A DNA stretch of 64,000 nucleotides. It comes from Mycolicibacterium sp. J2 (lineage in GTDB: Bacteria > Actinomycetota > Actinomycetes > Mycobacteriales > Mycobacteriaceae). The stretch covers positions 1-64,000 of the forward strand of contig NZ_JAPFPY010000005.1 of assembly GCF_026240945.1 (NCBI RefSeq), written 5' to 3'. Under the pieces are notes generated by a model. It worked only from the letters and a program-made list of their open reading frames with translations, was not told the origin of the DNA and ran no database searches. Below are positions 51,329 through 61,473 of this stretch, piece by piece. How positions within the stretch are numbered: the stretch's first letter is position 1; each line of letters begins with the position of its first letter. The translations under genes and the position numbers were made by a program.

Positions 51329-51886
51329 GTGCGGGTAATGGGAGTCGATCCCGGGCTGACGCGTTGTGGTCTGTCGGTGATCGAGACCGGGCGCGGCCGC
51401 CACGTCATCGCCCTCGACGTCGACGTGGTGCGCACACCCGCCGACACGCCGCTGCACCGACGGCTGCTCACCATCAGTGACACCGTCGAGCACTGGATGG
51501 ACACCCACCTCCCCGATGTCATCGCCATCGAGCGGGTGTTCGCCAACCAGAACGCCAACACCGCGATGGGTACCGCCCAGGCCGGCGGTGTCATCGCGCT
51601 GGCCGCGGCCAAGCGGGATATCGACGTGCACTTCCACACACCCAGCGAAGTGAAGGCCGCGGTGACCGGCAACGGCAGGGCCGACAAGGCGCAGGTCACC
51701 ACGATGGTGACGAAAATTCTTGCCTTGCAACAGAAACCGACACCCGCGGACGCCGCCGACGCGCTGGCGTTGGCTATCTGCCACTGCTGGCGCGCCCCGA
51801 TGATCGCGCGGATGGCCGCGGCCGAGGCCAAGGCTGCCGAAGCCAAGCGCGCCTACCAGGCCCGGTTGAAGGCGGCCCGGGCATGA
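51329..51886 (+). CDS. ruvC: Holliday-junction resolvase RuvC
   Basis: 185 residues. The endonuclease cuts Holliday junctions as a dimer. Active-site acids are Asp7 ([10 protein letters not shown]), Glu68 (AIERVF), Asp141 and Asp144 ([11 protein letters not shown]). GTG start at 51329, close behind an SOS box. The stop overlaps ruvA as ATGA. Confidence 0.96.
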   Translation: MRVMGVDPGLTRCGLSVIETGRGRHVIALDVDVVRTPADTPLHRRLLTISDTVEHWMDTHLPDVIAIERVFANQNANTAMGTAQAGGVIALAAAKRDIDVHFHTPSEVKAAVTGNGRADKAQVTTMVTKILALQQKPTPADAADALALAICHCWRAPMIARMAAAEAKAAEAKRAYQARLKAARA

Positions 51887-52470
51887 TCGCGTCGGTGCGT
51901 GGCGAGGTCATCGACATCGCGCTCGACCACGCCGTCCTCGAAGCGGCCGGTGTCGGTTACAAGGTGATGGCCACCCCATCCACGCTGGCGACGCTGCGTC
52001 GCGGGGAGGAAGCCCGGCTGATCACCGCGATGATCGTCCGCGAGGACTCCATGACGTTGTACGGCTTTGTCGACGGCGAGGCCAGGGACCTGTTCACCAC
52101 GCTGCTCGGGGTGTCCGGGGTGGGCCCCAAGATCGCGCTGGCCACCCTGGCGGTGTACGACGCGCAGGCACTGCGCCAGGCCCTGGCCGACGGCGATGTC
52201 ACCGCGCTGACCCGGGTGCCCGGGATCGGCAAGCGCGGTGCCGAGCGGATGGTGCTCGAACTACGCGACAAGATCGGTACCGTCGCCGGCGCAGGCCCGG
52301 CCGTCGCCGGCGGTTTCGGTGTTCGCGGACCCGTCGTGGAAGCGCTTGTCGGGCTTGGCTTTCCGCTCAAACAGGCGGAGGAGGCCACCGACAAGGTGCT
52401 GGCAGGCGATCCGGAGGTCAGCACGTCGGGCGCCTTGCGCGCCGCACTGTCGATGCTGGGTAAGAAATGA
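51883..52470 (+). CDS. ruvA: Holliday-junction-binding protein RuvA
   Basis: 195 residues. The tetrameric junction-binding partner of RuvB. The helix-hairpin-helix pair [16 protein letters not shown] and [17 protein letters not shown] contacts the junction DNA, and the C-terminal three-helix domain (about 150-195) binds RuvB. Both ends overlap neighbours by 4 bases (ATGA), so RuvC, A and B are translationally coupled. Confidence 0.96.
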   Translation: MIASVRGEVIDIALDHAVLEAAGVGYKVMATPSTLATLRRGEEARLITAMIVREDSMTLYGFVDGEARDLFTTLLGVSGVGPKIALATLAVYDAQALRQALADGDVTALTRVPGIGKRGAERMVLELRDKIGTVAGAGPAVAGGFGVRGPVVEALVGLGFPLKQAEEATDKVLAGDPEVSTSGALRAALSMLGKK

Positions 52471-53522
52471 GCCGATTCGACGAGGATTCAGAACCCCAGG
52501 AGCGGGACGTCTCGCCCGCGCTGACCGTCGGCGAAGGCGATATCGACGCCAGTCTGCGGCCCCGCTCACTGGGGGAGTTCATCGGCCAGCACCGGGTCCG
52601 CGAGCAGCTGCAACTGGTCATCGAGGGCGCCAAGAACCGCGGCGGCACCCCGGATCACATCCTGCTGTCCGGTCCGCCCGGTCTCGGCAAGACGTCGCTG
52701 GCCATGATCATCGCCGCCGAACTCGGGTCGGCGCTGCGCGTCACGTCGGGCCCGGCCCTGGAACGTGCGGGTGATCTGGCCGCCATGCTGTCCAATCTGG
52801 TCGAGGGTGACGTGCTGTTCATCGACGAGATCCACCGGATCGCCCGCCCCGCCGAGGAGATGCTCTACCTCGCGATGGAGGACTTCCGGGTCGACGTCGT
52901 GGTGGGCAAAGGCCCCGGCGCGACGTCGATCCCGCTCGACGTGGCGCCCTTCACCCTGGTCGGCGCCACCACCCGGTCCGGTGCGTTGACCGGGCCGCTG
53001 CGCGACCGGTTCGGCTTCACCGCGCACATGGACTTCTACGAACCCGCCGATCTGGAGCGGGTGCTGGCCCGCTCGGCCGGAATCCTCGGCATCGAATTGG
53101 GTGCCGAGGCCGGCGCCGAGGTGGCCCGTCGCTCCCGCGGGACACCCCGGATCGCCAACCGGCTGCTGCGCCGGGTGCGCGATTACGCCGAGGTGCGCGC
53201 CGACGGCATCATCACCCGCGATATCGCCAAGGCCGCCCTGGAGGTCTACGACGTCGACGAACTGGGTCTGGACCGGCTGGACCGGGCCGTGCTGTCCGCG
53301 TTGACCCGCAGCTTCGGGGGCGGCCCGGTCGGGGTGTCCACCCTGGCGGTCGCGGTTGGTGAGGAGGCCACCACCGTGGAGGAGGTCTGCGAACCGTTCC
53401 TGGTGCGGGCCGGCATGATCGCCCGCACCCCGCGTGGCCGGGTCGCCACACCGCAGGCCTGGACACACCTGGGGCTGCAACCCCCGGTCACCGGGTTGGG
53501 CCAAGCCGGGCTGTTTGAATAG
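52467..53522 (+). CDS. ruvB: Holliday-junction branch-migration ATPase RuvB
   Basis: 351 residues. An AAA+ motor hexamer that drives branch migration. Walker A is GPPGLGKT (69-76), Walker [10 protein letters not shown], sensor 1 VGATTRSG, and the C-terminal winged-helix follows [10 protein letters not shown]. Last gene of ruvCAB. The next gene starts 5 bases after its stop. Confidence 0.97.
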   Translation: MSRFDEDSEPQERDVSPALTVGEGDIDASLRPRSLGEFIGQHRVREQLQLVIEGAKNRGGTPDHILLSGPPGLGKTSLAMIIAAELGSALRVTSGPALERAGDLAAMLSNLVEGDVLFIDEIHRIARPAEEMLYLAMEDFRVDVVVGKGPGATSIPLDVAPFTLVGATTRSGALTGPLRDRFGFTAHMDFYEPADLERVLARSAGILGIELGAEAGAEVARRSRGTPRIANRLLRRVRDYAEVRADGIITRDIAKAALEVYDVDELGLDRLDRAVLSALTRSFGGGPVGVSTLAVAVGEEATTVEEVCEPFLVRAGMIARTPRGRVATPQAWTHLGLQPPVTGLGQAGLFE

Positions 53523-53527
53523 ACGGC

Positions 53528-53911
53528 ATGCTGACCGCCGGTGTGATCGTCGCGGCCCTTGCCGCCCTGCTGCATGTGTACATCTTCGTGATGGAGTCGT
53601 TGACCTGGACGTCGGCCCGGACCCGGGCGACCTTCGGCATGTCCGCCGAAGAGGCTGCCGCCACCAAGGAACTCGCCTTCAACCAGGGGTTCTACAACCT
53701 GTTCCTGGCGATCGTGTCCGGTGTCGGCATCGCTGCACTGCTGTCCGGCCACACCGCCGTCGGTGCGGCGCTGGTCTTCGCCGGCGTCGGATCGATGCTC
53801 GCGGCGGCGCTGGTGCTGTTGTTGTCGTCCCCCGACAAGGCGCGCGCCGCCATCACCCAGGGGGTACTGCCGCTGATCGCGGTGATCCTGGTGGCGGTGG
53901 GATTGGTCTGA
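53528..53911 (+). CDS. DUF1304 membrane protein
   Basis: 127 residues with four hydrophobic segments. The family pattern is visible: LLHVYIFVMESLTW near 15-28, ELAFNQGFYNLFLA near 57-70, and short helix-rich remainder. Function unknown. It lies 5 bases after ruvB, so it may be read from the SOS-controlled operon, though no role in DNA repair is implied. Confidence 0.82.
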   Translation: MLTAGVIVAALAALLHVYIFVMESLTWTSARTRATFGMSAEEAAATKELAFNQGFYNLFLAIVSGVGIAALLSGHTAVGAALVFAGVGSMLAAALVLLLSSPDKARAAITQGVLPLIAVILVAVGLV

Positions 53912-53957
53912 CCTGCAGCTCCGGCGGCTCGGGATTGGCCATGCCGGGCAGCGGGTA

Positions 53958-53977
53958 CCTCATGCCCAGGCATGAGG
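53958..53977. promoter_or_regulatory. Perfect palindrome overlapping the ribosome-binding site of a membrane protein gene
   Basis: CCTCATGCC and GGCATGAGG face each other across CA, ending in the GAGGAGG ribosome-binding site (53974-53980) of the gene at 53985. As RNA it would pair up part of that site; as DNA it is a good repressor operator. GGGTAC just upstream (53953-53958), with GGATT 16 bases before it, resembles a mycobacterial sigma-F promoter. Confidence 0.45.
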
Positions 53978-53984
53978 AGGAAAC

Positions 53985-54626
53985 ATGACTGAGAGCACTG
54001 CGACCACCGGAACCCCGGCCCGCACCGGCAGGCTGGCCATCCCGCGCAGCCGCGGCGCGGCCAGCGGATTACTGGTGATGATCTTGGGGGCCTGGGGTGC
54101 CCTGGCCCCGTTCATCGGGCCCTATCTGCACTTCGCCTACACGCCCGACCAGGCTTGGACGTGGACCACGGCCCGCGGCTGGCTGGAGGTGCTGGCGGGC
54201 GCGGTAGCCGTTCTCGGTGGGCTGTTGCTGTTGATGTCGGGCAACCGCGCGACCGCCATGTTGGGTGGCTGGCTCGCCGTGGCCGCCGGCGCATGGTTCA
54301 TGATCGGGAGGTCGTTCACCGCCACCTTGGCGCTCGGCGATATCGGCGCCCCCGCAACGGGGCTGGACGCCCAGCAGGTGCTGCTTCTCGAACTGACCTT
54401 CTTCACCGGCCTCGGCGCCCTCATCGCCGTGCTCGGGGGGATGGCCGTCGGCAGGCTTTCGGTACGCAGCGTCCGCGATATGAGCTACGCGCGCCGGGCA
54501 CTGCCGACGTCGACTACGTCGGCGCAGGTGACCGAGCCGGCTCAGGTGACCGAGCCGGTCCAGCCCAGGGAGGGAGTGTCCCGGCGCCGCGCGTTCTGGC
54601 ACCGGCACACCCCCGTACCGCACTGA
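53985..54626 (+). CDS. Four-helix membrane protein of unknown function
   Basis: 213 residues with hydrophobic segments near 26-46, 64-84, 87-107 and 128-150 and a cytoplasmic C-terminal tail with the tandem repeat AQVTEPAQVTEP near 181-192. The pattern of four helices is like the SPW-repeat/vitamin-K-like mycobacterial membrane proteins, but I cannot assign a family. GAGGAGG gives a strong ribosome-binding site. The palindrome and possible sigma-F box upstream suggest regulated, perhaps stress-related expression. Confidence 0.72.
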   Translation: MTESTATTGTPARTGRLAIPRSRGAASGLLVMILGAWGALAPFIGPYLHFAYTPDQAWTWTTARGWLEVLAGAVAVLGGLLLLMSGNRATAMLGGWLAVAAGAWFMIGRSFTATLALGDIGAPATGLDAQQVLLLELTFFTGLGALIAVLGGMAVGRLSVRSVRDMSYARRALPTSTTSAQVTEPAQVTEPVQPREGVSRRRAFWHRHTPVPH

Positions 54627-54650
54627 CATCCGCCCGCACAGCGGCTGCCC

Positions 54651-55991
54651 TCACAGGGTCTTGAGGGCAGCCGCCAGGACGTCCAGACCTTCGTTGAGCA
54701 AATCGTCGGAGATGGCCAGCGGCGGTAGGAAACGCAGCACGTTCCCATACGTGCCGCACGACAACACGATGACCCCCTGAGCGTGGGCGGCCGCGCACAG
54801 CGCCTTGGTCAGGTCGGCATCGGGTTCGGTGGTGCCGGGCTTGACCAGTTCGACGGCGATCATCGCGCCGCGGCCGCGGACGTCGCCGATGCGGTCGTCA
54901 TCGGCCTGCATGCGACCGAGGCGTTCCTTCATCAGTGTCTCGATCTCGGCGGCGCGGGCCACCATATTCTCCGACTCGATGGTCGCGATGGTGGCCAGCG
55001 CTGCCGCACACGCCACCGGGTTGCCGCCGTAGGTACCGCCCAGCCCGGACACGTGCGGGGCGTCCATGATCTCGGCTCGGCCGGTCACCGCCGACAACGG
55101 CATGCCGTCGGCGATGCCCTTGGCGGTGACGATCAGGTCGGGCGCGATGCCCTCGTGTTCGCAGGCGAACATCTTGCCGGTGCGGGCGAAGCCGGTCTGC
55201 ACCTCGTCGGCGATGAAGACGACGTTGTTCTTGCGGCACCAGTCCAGCAGTGTCGGCAGGAAGCCTTCGGCCGGGACGATGAAACCGCCCTCACCTTGGA
55301 TCGGCTCGATGATGACGGCGGCCAGATTGTCCGCACCGACCTGCTTGTCGATCACGCTGAGCGCTCGCTTGGCGGCCAGTTCACCGTCGGTCGCCAATTC
55401 CTTGCCGAACTCCGCGTCGCGGAACGGGTAGGACAGGGGAGCGCGGTACACCTCGGGGGCGAACGGGCCGAAGCCGTGCTTATAGGGCATCGACTTGGCG
55501 GTCAGTGCCATGGTGAGGTTGGTGCGGCCGTGGTAGGCGTGGTCGAAGGAGACGACGGCCTGCTTACGGGTGTAGGAGCGGGCGATCTTGATGGCGTTCT
55601 CGACGGCCTCGGAGCCAGAGTTGAACAGCGCCGACCGCTTGTCGCCGGCGACCGGAGTGAGCCGGTTGAGCTGCTCGCACACCGCCACGTACTCCTCGTA
55701 GGGAGTCACCATGAAGCAGGTGTGGGTGAACCGCGCGGCCTGGGCGGCGACGGCCTCCACGACCCGAGGCGACGCGTTGCCGATGGTGGTCACCGCGATA
55801 CCCGAGCCGAGGTCGATGAGCCGGTTGCCGTCGATGTCCTCGACGATGCCGCCGGCGGCGCGCGCGGCGTAGACGGGCATGGTGGTGCCGACCCCACGGG
55901 ACACCGCAGCGGTCTTACGCTCGATCAGCGCCGACGACTTCGGGCCTGGGATGGTGGTGGCGAGATGACGGGTCTGCTCGACGGCAGTCAC
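54651..55991 (-). CDS. gabT: 4-aminobutyrate aminotransferase
   Basis: A 446-residue class III pyridoxal-phosphate aminotransferase, orthologue of Rv2589, converting 4-aminobutyrate and 2-oxoglutarate to succinic semialdehyde and glutamate. The cofactor lysine sits in LIVTAKGIADG; FNSGSEAVENAIKIAR binds phosphate and IADEVQTGFARTG holds the cofactor Asp. The frame is open to 56015, but the GTG at 55991 has CAGGAG well spaced before it and matches the family N-terminus (TRHLATTIPGP). No gabD adjoins. Confidence 0.92.
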   Translation of the reverse strand: MTAVEQTRHLATTIPGPKSSALIERKTAAVSRGVGTTMPVYAARAAGGIVEDIDGNRLIDLGSGIAVTTIGNASPRVVEAVAAQAARFTHTCFMVTPYEEYVAVCEQLNRLTPVAGDKRSALFNSGSEAVENAIKIARSYTRKQAVVSFDHAYHGRTNLTMALTAKSMPYKHGFGPFAPEVYRAPLSYPFRDAEFGKELATDGELAAKRALSVIDKQVGADNLAAVIIEPIQGEGGFIVPAEGFLPTLLDWCRKNNVVFIADEVQTGFARTGKMFACEHEGIAPDLIVTAKGIADGMPLSAVTGRAEIMDAPHVSGLGGTYGGNPVACAAALATIATIESENMVARAAEIETLMKERLGRMQADDDRIGDVRGRGAMIAVELVKPGTTEPDADLTKALCAAAHAQGVIVLSCGTYGNVLRFLPPLAISDDLLNEGLDVLAAALKTL

Positions 55992-56305
55992 GGTTGGCTC
56001 CTGATCGGTGTGCACAGCGGGGATGACACGGGATCCGAGCCTAATCGGCTACCCACCCACGCGGGTGAAAACAAAAGCTGGACAGCGCTTTGACTTCGAA
56101 TCGAGTGTTACAACCAGTATATTGCCACGATTTCCGTCGCCATGAAGACACTCTGGGGGTGGATCGCGGGCCGTCGGGAACTCGCCGCGGGTTCCGGGGC
56201 GGATCGGCGGGCAATCGGGGTGATGGCACACTGGTCAGCGACGAGGCGCCGCGACCGAGTTCGCACCGCCATGCCCGCGCAACAACCACGAAAGACAGCC
56301 GTCCC
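55992..56305. other. Divergent intergenic region between gabT and yajC
   Basis: About 314 bases. It contains an AT-rich patch (about 56,095-56,135) with TATATT on one strand and TATACT on the other, plausible promoter elements for the two divergent genes. TAGGCT near 56,037 is another -10 candidate for gabT. Open frames in it have no ribosome-binding site and look non-coding. No repeat or RNA gene recognised. Confidence 0.4.
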
Positions 56306-56665
56306 ATGGATCTGGTCGTATTCCTGCCGCTCATCATCATCATGGGCGCGTTCATGTTCTTCGCCTCGCGCCGCCAGAAGAAGGCCATGCAGGCCACCAT
56401 CGATCTGCATGAATCGCTGCGCGTCGGCGATCGGATCCACACCACCTCCGGCCTGCAGGGCACCATCACCGGCATCACCGACGACAACGTCGAGCTGGAG
56501 ATCGCGCCGGGAGTCATCACCACCTGGATGAAGCTCGCGGTCCGGGACCGCATCGAGGACGCCGATGACGAAGCCGGTGCTGAGGACGAGTTGGGATACG
56601 CCGACGAGCAGTCCGGTGCGGTGGAACTCACGGATCGTCCGGCGCCCAAGGCTGACGGCAACTGA
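56306..56665 (+). CDS. yajC: Preprotein translocase accessory subunit YajC
   Basis: 119 residues: one N-terminal membrane helix (about 3-22), then the conserved SRRQKKAMQ and LRVGDRIHTTSGLQGTITGI segment, and an acidic tail. It associates with SecDF. The frame is open from 56090, but the family N-terminus starts at the ATG at 56306. It lies 81 bases upstream of secD. Confidence 0.93.
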   Translation: MDLVVFLPLIIIMGAFMFFASRRQKKAMQATIDLHESLRVGDRIHTTSGLQGTITGITDDNVELEIAPGVITTWMKLAVRDRIEDADDEAGAEDELGYADEQSGAVELTDRPAPKADGN

Positions 56666-56746
56666 CCGCAACCGGTTCAGGCTCACCGCGTACCCTCCCC
56701 GTAACGCTCGTCCCGTGTAGACCCCTTCCAAGGAGACCCAACAACC

Positions 56747-58558
56747 GTGGCATCGACTTCGGCGCCGGTGCATCCTGCCCGTTACCTGGCGCTCTTTCTG
56801 ATCCTTCTGGTCGGCGTCTACCTTCTGGTCTTTCTCACCGGTGACAAGCAGGCCAAGCCCAAGCTGGGCATCGACCTGCAGGGCGGCACCCGCGTCACAC
56901 TGACTGCGCGCACCCCCGACGGCTCCCGGCCGACCCGGGAATCGCTGATGCAGGCGCAGGAGATCATCAGCTCCCGCGTGAACGGGCTCGGCGTGTCCGG
57001 GTCCGAGGTGGTCATCGACGGGGACAACCTGGTCATCACCGTGCCGGGCAGCGACGGCAGCGAGGCGCGCAACCTCGGCCAGACCGCGCGCCTCTACATC
57101 CGCCCGGTGATCCACGCCATCCCCGCGCAGGGCCAAGGGCAGCAGCCGCCGCAAGGTGCTCCCGGCGCACCCCCAGGTGCCCCGCCCGGCTTGCCGCCGG
57201 GCGGTCCGCCGCTGCTGGCGCCCGCCGAGCCGGAGGCGCCGATCAAGCCGCCCACGCCGCCCGGCGCGCAAACCCCGCCGGCGCCGGCACCGCCGGCCCA
57301 GCCCAGGCCGTATCCACAGGAGCCTGCCCCGACGCCGTCGCCGGCGCCTGGCAGCCCCGCTCCCGGCGCGCCGGCACCTGCACCCGGTGCGCCCGCTCCC
57401 GGCGCCCCGGCGCCCGCACCAGCCCCGCCGGGCAAGCCGGATGCCAAAGCCGATCTGGCCCAGCGCATCTCGGATGAGAAGCAGCTGCGGCAGAGCACCG
57501 ATCAGAGCATCCAGCTGCTGGCGCTGCAGTTCCAGGCCACCCGCTGTAACGACGAGGACGTCCTCGCCGGCAACGACGACCCCAACTTGCCGCTGGTGAC
57601 CTGTTCGACCGACCACTCCACGGTCTACCTGCTGGACAAGTCGATCATGAGTGGCGAGCAGATCGAGAGCGCCAGCTCGGGCCTTGACCAGCAGCGCGGC
57701 GACTACGTCGTCGACCTGCAGTTCAAGAGCGAGGGCGCCAAGATCTGGGCGGACTTCACGGCCGCCAACGTCGGCACCCAGACGGCATTCACCCTCGACT
57801 CGCAGGTGGTCAGCGCGCCGGAAATCCAGGAGGCGATTCCCGGCGGCCGCACCCAGATCACCGGCCGGTTCACCCAGGATTCGGCGCGTGAGCTGGCCAA
57901 CGTGCTCAAGTACGGTTCGCTGCCGTTGTCGTTCGAATCGTCGGAAGCCGAAACCGTCTCGGCGACACTCGGATTGACGTCGTTGCGGGCCGGCCTCATC
58001 GCCGGTGCGGTCGGTCTGGCGCTGGTGCTGGCCTACGCACTGCTGTATTACCGCGTGCTGGGCCTGCTGACCGCGCTGTCCCTGGTCGCTTCCGGAGCGT
58101 TCGTCTTCGCGCTGCTGGTGCTGTTGGGCAGATACATCAACTACACCCTGGATCTGGCCGGTATCGCCGGTCTGATCATCGGTATCGGTACCACCGCCGA
58201 CTCGTTCGTCGTGTTCTTCGAACGAATCAAGGACGAGATCCGGGAAGGCCGGTCCTACCGATCGGCGGTACCCCGCGGCTGGGCACGCGCCCGCAAGACC
58301 ATCCTCTCGGGTAACGCGGTGACGTTCCTGGCAGCGGCGGTGCTGTACATCCTGGCCGTCGGCCAGGTCAAGGGCTTCGCCTTCACCCTCGGCCTGACGA
58401 CCATCCTCGATGTGCTGGTGGTGTTCCTGGTCACCTGGCCGCTGGTGTACCTGTCGACCAAATCAGCGACGCTGTCCAAGCCGGCGTTCAACGGCCTCGG
58501 CGCGGTCCAGCAGATCGCTCGCGAGCGGCGTGCCGCGCACACCACGGGACGGGGATAA
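56747..58558 (+). CDS. secD: Protein-export membrane protein SecD
   Basis: 603 residues. The proton-driven SecDF component that helps pull secreted proteins out. Six membrane segments: one N-terminal (15-30) and five after about 405. The first periplasmic region is interrupted by a proline/alanine-rich insert (about 126-231), as in mycobacterial SecD but long here. The P1-head region and [12 protein letters not shown] (41-52), the SecD signature, are present, as is [24 protein letters not shown]. Start GTG at 56747 after AAGGAG. Confidence 0.95.
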   Translation: MASTSAPVHPARYLALFLILLVGVYLLVFLTGDKQAKPKLGIDLQGGTRVTLTARTPDGSRPTRESLMQAQEIISSRVNGLGVSGSEVVIDGDNLVITVPGSDGSEARNLGQTARLYIRPVIHAIPAQGQGQQPPQGAPGAPPGAPPGLPPGGPPLLAPAEPEAPIKPPTPPGAQTPPAPAPPAQPRPYPQEPAPTPSPAPGSPAPGAPAPAPGAPAPGAPAPAPAPPGKPDAKADLAQRISDEKQLRQSTDQSIQLLALQFQATRCNDEDVLAGNDDPNLPLVTCSTDHSTVYLLDKSIMSGEQIESASSGLDQQRGDYVVDLQFKSEGAKIWADFTAANVGTQTAFTLDSQVVSAPEIQEAIPGGRTQITGRFTQDSARELANVLKYGSLPLSFESSEAETVSATLGLTSLRAGLIAGAVGLALVLAYALLYYRVLGLLTALSLVASGAFVFALLVLLGRYINYTLDLAGIAGLIIGIGTTADSFVVFFERIKDEIREGRSYRSAVPRGWARARKTILSGNAVTFLAAAVLYILAVGQVKGFAFTLGLTTILDVLVVFLVTWPLVYLSTKSATLSKPAFNGLGAVQQIARERRAAHTTGRG

Positions 58559-58561
58559 CAG

Positions 58562-59815
58562 ATGGCGGCCAAACACAGCACTGACAGCGGCGACGTGGAA
58601 ACCGAGGCCGTCGAGGCGCCGGCCCTGGACGCGACCGAATCGTCGAACCTGCCCCAGCACGGCTTCTTCGTCCGGCTCTACACCGGCACCGGTGCCTTCG
58701 AGGTCATCGGTAAGCGCAAGATGTGGTTCATCGTCAGCGGCCTCATCGTCGCGGTGGCGGTCGGGGCGATCCTGCTGCGCGGCTTCAGCTTCGGTATCGA
58801 CTTCGAGGGCGGCACCAAGGTGTCCATGCCCGTCGACGGTGCCAAGGGCCAGGCGACCGCCGAGCAGGTCGAGACCGTGTACAGCAAGGCGCTGGGTCAC
58901 GCCCCGGAATCGGTGGTCCTGGTCGGCAACGGTGCGTCGGCCACCGTGCAGATCCGCACCGAGACGCTGAGCAACGCCGACACCGAGAAACTGCGGGTGG
59001 CTCTGTTCGACGCGTTCGAGCCCAAGGGCTCCGACGGCAAACCCAGCAAGCAGGCCATCAGCGATTCGGCCGTGTCGTCGACCTGGGGCGGCCAGATCAC
59101 CAAGAAGGCGCTCATCGCGCTGGTGGTGTTCCTGGTCATCGTCTCGATCTACATCACCGTGCGCTACGAGCGGTACATGGCCATCTCGGCGCTGGCCGCC
59201 ATGTTCTTCGACATCATCGTCACCGCCGGCGTGTACGCGCTGGTCGGTTTCGAGGTCACCCCGGCCACGGTCATCGGCCTGCTCACCATCCTGGGCTTCT
59301 CCATCTATGACACCGTCATCGTCTTCGACAAGGTGGAGGAGAACACCCACGGATTCGAGCACACCACCCGGCGCACCTTCGCCGAGCAGGCCAACCTGGC
59401 GGTGAACCAAACCTTCATGCGGTCCATCAACACCAGCTTGATCTCGCTGCTGCCGATCCTGGCGCTCATCGTGGTGGCGGTCTGGCTGCTCGGTGTCGGC
59501 ACGTTGAAGGACCTGGCGCTCGTGCAGTTGGTCGGCATCATCGTCGGTACGTACTCGTCGATCTACTTCGCCACCCCGCTGCTGGTGACGATGCGGGAGC
59601 GCACCGATCTGGTGCGCACCCACACCAGGCGAGTGCTGCGCCGGCGCGCCGCGGCCGCCGGTGGCGGGTCCGCCAAGGGTGCCGTCGAGGAATCCCCAGG
59701 CGCCTCCGAGATCGCCGAGGATTCGGCCACCGTGACCACCCCGGCACCGGACAAGCCCGTTCCCGGGGTGCGTCCGGCCCGGCCGAACCGACCGTCGGGC
59801 AAGCGGCGTCGCTAG
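58562..59815 (+). CDS. secF: Protein-export membrane protein SecF
   Basis: 417 residues with six membrane segments. SFGIDFEGGTKVSMPV (about 77-92) is the SecF signature, and GFSIYDTVIVFDKVEEN lies in the fourth membrane region. The C-terminal tail of about 80 residues is charged and proline-rich. The ATG is 3 bases after the secD stop, and its stop overlaps the next gene by one base. Confidence 0.95.
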   Translation: MAAKHSTDSGDVETEAVEAPALDATESSNLPQHGFFVRLYTGTGAFEVIGKRKMWFIVSGLIVAVAVGAILLRGFSFGIDFEGGTKVSMPVDGAKGQATAEQVETVYSKALGHAPESVVLVGNGASATVQIRTETLSNADTEKLRVALFDAFEPKGSDGKPSKQAISDSAVSSTWGGQITKKALIALVVFLVIVSIYITVRYERYMAISALAAMFFDIIVTAGVYALVGFEVTPATVIGLLTILGFSIYDTVIVFDKVEENTHGFEHTTRRTFAEQANLAVNQTFMRSINTSLISLLPILALIVVAVWLLGVGTLKDLALVQLVGIIVGTYSSIYFATPLLVTMRERTDLVRTHTRRVLRRRAAAAGGGSAKGAVEESPGASEIAEDSATVTTPAPDKPVPGVRPARPNRPSGKRRR

Positions 59816-61461
59816 TGCGCGGGCGGGCGATCACCCGGACCGGTGCGGCGCTGGCCGCGCTGACGCTGGTGGCTTCCGCTTGCTCGAGCGGGTCCGATCA
59901 CGTCATCGACTACGCCGTCGACGGCACACTGATCACCTATAACACCAACACGGTGACCGGTGCGGCCTCGGGCGGACCGCAGGCCTTCGCGCGGGTGCTC
60001 ACCGGCTTCACCTATCGGGGCCCCGATGGGCAGATCATCGGCGACCGCGACTACGGCAGCGTCGCGGTGGTGAGCCGGGCGCCGCTGGTGCTCGACTACG
60101 AGATCAACGCCAACGCGGTGTACTCCGACGGCAAGCCGATCACCTGTGACGACATGGTGTTGGCCTGGGCCGCACAGTCCGGGCGCAACCCCGGGTTCGA
60201 CGCGGCCAGCACCGCCGGGTACCGCGACGTCGCCACGGTGGACTGTGCGCCCGGCCAGAAGAAGGCCAGGGTCACGTTCGCCCAGGACCGCGGCGTCCTC
60301 GACTACGGGCAGCTGTTCGGTGCCACCTCGCTGCTGCCCTCGCACGTGATCGCCGATCAGCTCGGTCTCGGCGACGGTGCGGTCACCACCGCCCTGCAGA
60401 CCGGCGATGCACCGGTGATCGACCGGATCGCGCAGGCCTGGAACACGCTGTGGAACCTCGGGCCCGATATCGACCTCACCCGGTTCCCGTCGTCCGGCCC
60501 GTACAAGATCGACGCGGTGACCAAGGACGGCGCGGTGAAGCTGACCGCCAACGACAAATGGTGGGGTGCCAAGCCGCTCGCGCAGCGGGTGACGGTGTGG
60601 CCCAGGGGCGCCGACATCCAGGACCGGGTCAATCGCGGGGAGTTCGACATCGTCGACATCGCCGCAGGTTCGTCGGGGACGCTGAATCTGCCCGCCGGGT
60701 ACACCCGCGCCGACAGCGCGTCCGCCGGGATCGAGCAGTTGATCTTCTCGGCGCAGGGGCCGATGGCCGCTCCGCCTGCCCGCCGCGCACTGGCGTTGTG
60801 CACACCACGCGACACCATCGCCCGCAATGCCGGGGTGCCGATCGCCAACGCCCGGCTCAGTCCGACCGCGGATGACACGCTTTCCGCGGCCGAGAACGCA
60901 GGGGAGGCGGGTCAATTCGAGGTGGCGAACACCGATGCCGCCCGGGCCGCGCTGAACAACCAACCGCTCACGGTGCGGATCGGTTACCAGAGCCCCAACG
61001 CCCGACTGGCCGCGACGGTCGGGTCGATCGCCCAGTCCTGCGCGGCGGCCGGGATCACCGTCACCGATGCCTCCGGCGAATCGGTGGGCCCGCAGAGCTT
61101 GCGCGACAACACCATCGACGTGCTGATCGGCAGTACCGGCGGTGCCGTGGGTAGTGGATCCACCGGATCGTCGGCGCTGGACGCCTACGATCTGCGGTTC
61201 GGCAACGGCAACAATCTGTCCGGGTACGCCGACGGGCGTATCGACGGGATCATCGATGCACTGGCGGTCACCGCCGATCCCAAGGAGTTGAGCCGGCTGC
61301 TCGGCGAGGCCGGACCGATCCTCTGGGGCGATGTTCCCACTCTGCCGCTGTACCGTCAGCAGCGCACACTGCTCACGTCGAAGCGCGTGTCGGCGGTGCA
61401 GTCCAATCCGACCCGATGGGGTGCCGGATGGAATATGGACCGCTGGGTCCTCGAAGGATGA
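59815..61461 (+). CDS. Peptide ABC transporter substrate-binding lipoprotein (Rv2585c-like)
   Basis: 548 residues of the SBP_bac_5 (DppA/OppA) family. The N-terminal signal ends in lipobox VASAC, with the lipidated cysteine at 23, so it is anchored outside the membrane. The family segments (YSDGKPITCDDMVLAWAA; GPYKIDAVTKDGAVKLTANDKWWG) are clear. No ABC permease or ATPase gene is adjacent, as for Rv2585c, so its partner transporter must lie elsewhere or it has another role. The GTG start overlaps the secF stop. Confidence 0.9.
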   Translation: MRGRAITRTGAALAALTLVASACSSGSDHVIDYAVDGTLITYNTNTVTGAASGGPQAFARVLTGFTYRGPDGQIIGDRDYGSVAVVSRAPLVLDYEINANAVYSDGKPITCDDMVLAWAAQSGRNPGFDAASTAGYRDVATVDCAPGQKKARVTFAQDRGVLDYGQLFGATSLLPSHVIADQLGLGDGAVTTALQTGDAPVIDRIAQAWNTLWNLGPDIDLTRFPSSGPYKIDAVTKDGAVKLTANDKWWGAKPLAQRVTVWPRGADIQDRVNRGEFDIVDIAAGSSGTLNLPAGYTRADSASAGIEQLIFSAQGPMAAPPARRALALCTPRDTIARNAGVPIANARLSPTADDTLSAAENAGEAGQFEVANTDAARAALNNQPLTVRIGYQSPNARLAATVGSIAQSCAAAGITVTDASGESVGPQSLRDNTIDVLIGSTGGAVGSGSTGSSALDAYDLRFGNGNNLSGYADGRIDGIIDALAVTADPKELSRLLGEAGPILWGDVPTLPLYRQQRTLLTSKRVSAVQSNPTRWGAGWNMDRWVLEG

Positions 61462-61473
61462 GCAGGATGAGAC

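Noticed and set aside
57120..57440. Repetitive DNA in secD as a possible minisatellite
   Set aside because: It encodes the proline/alanine-rich insert known in mycobacterial SecD; repeats are at amino-acid level and irregular in DNA.
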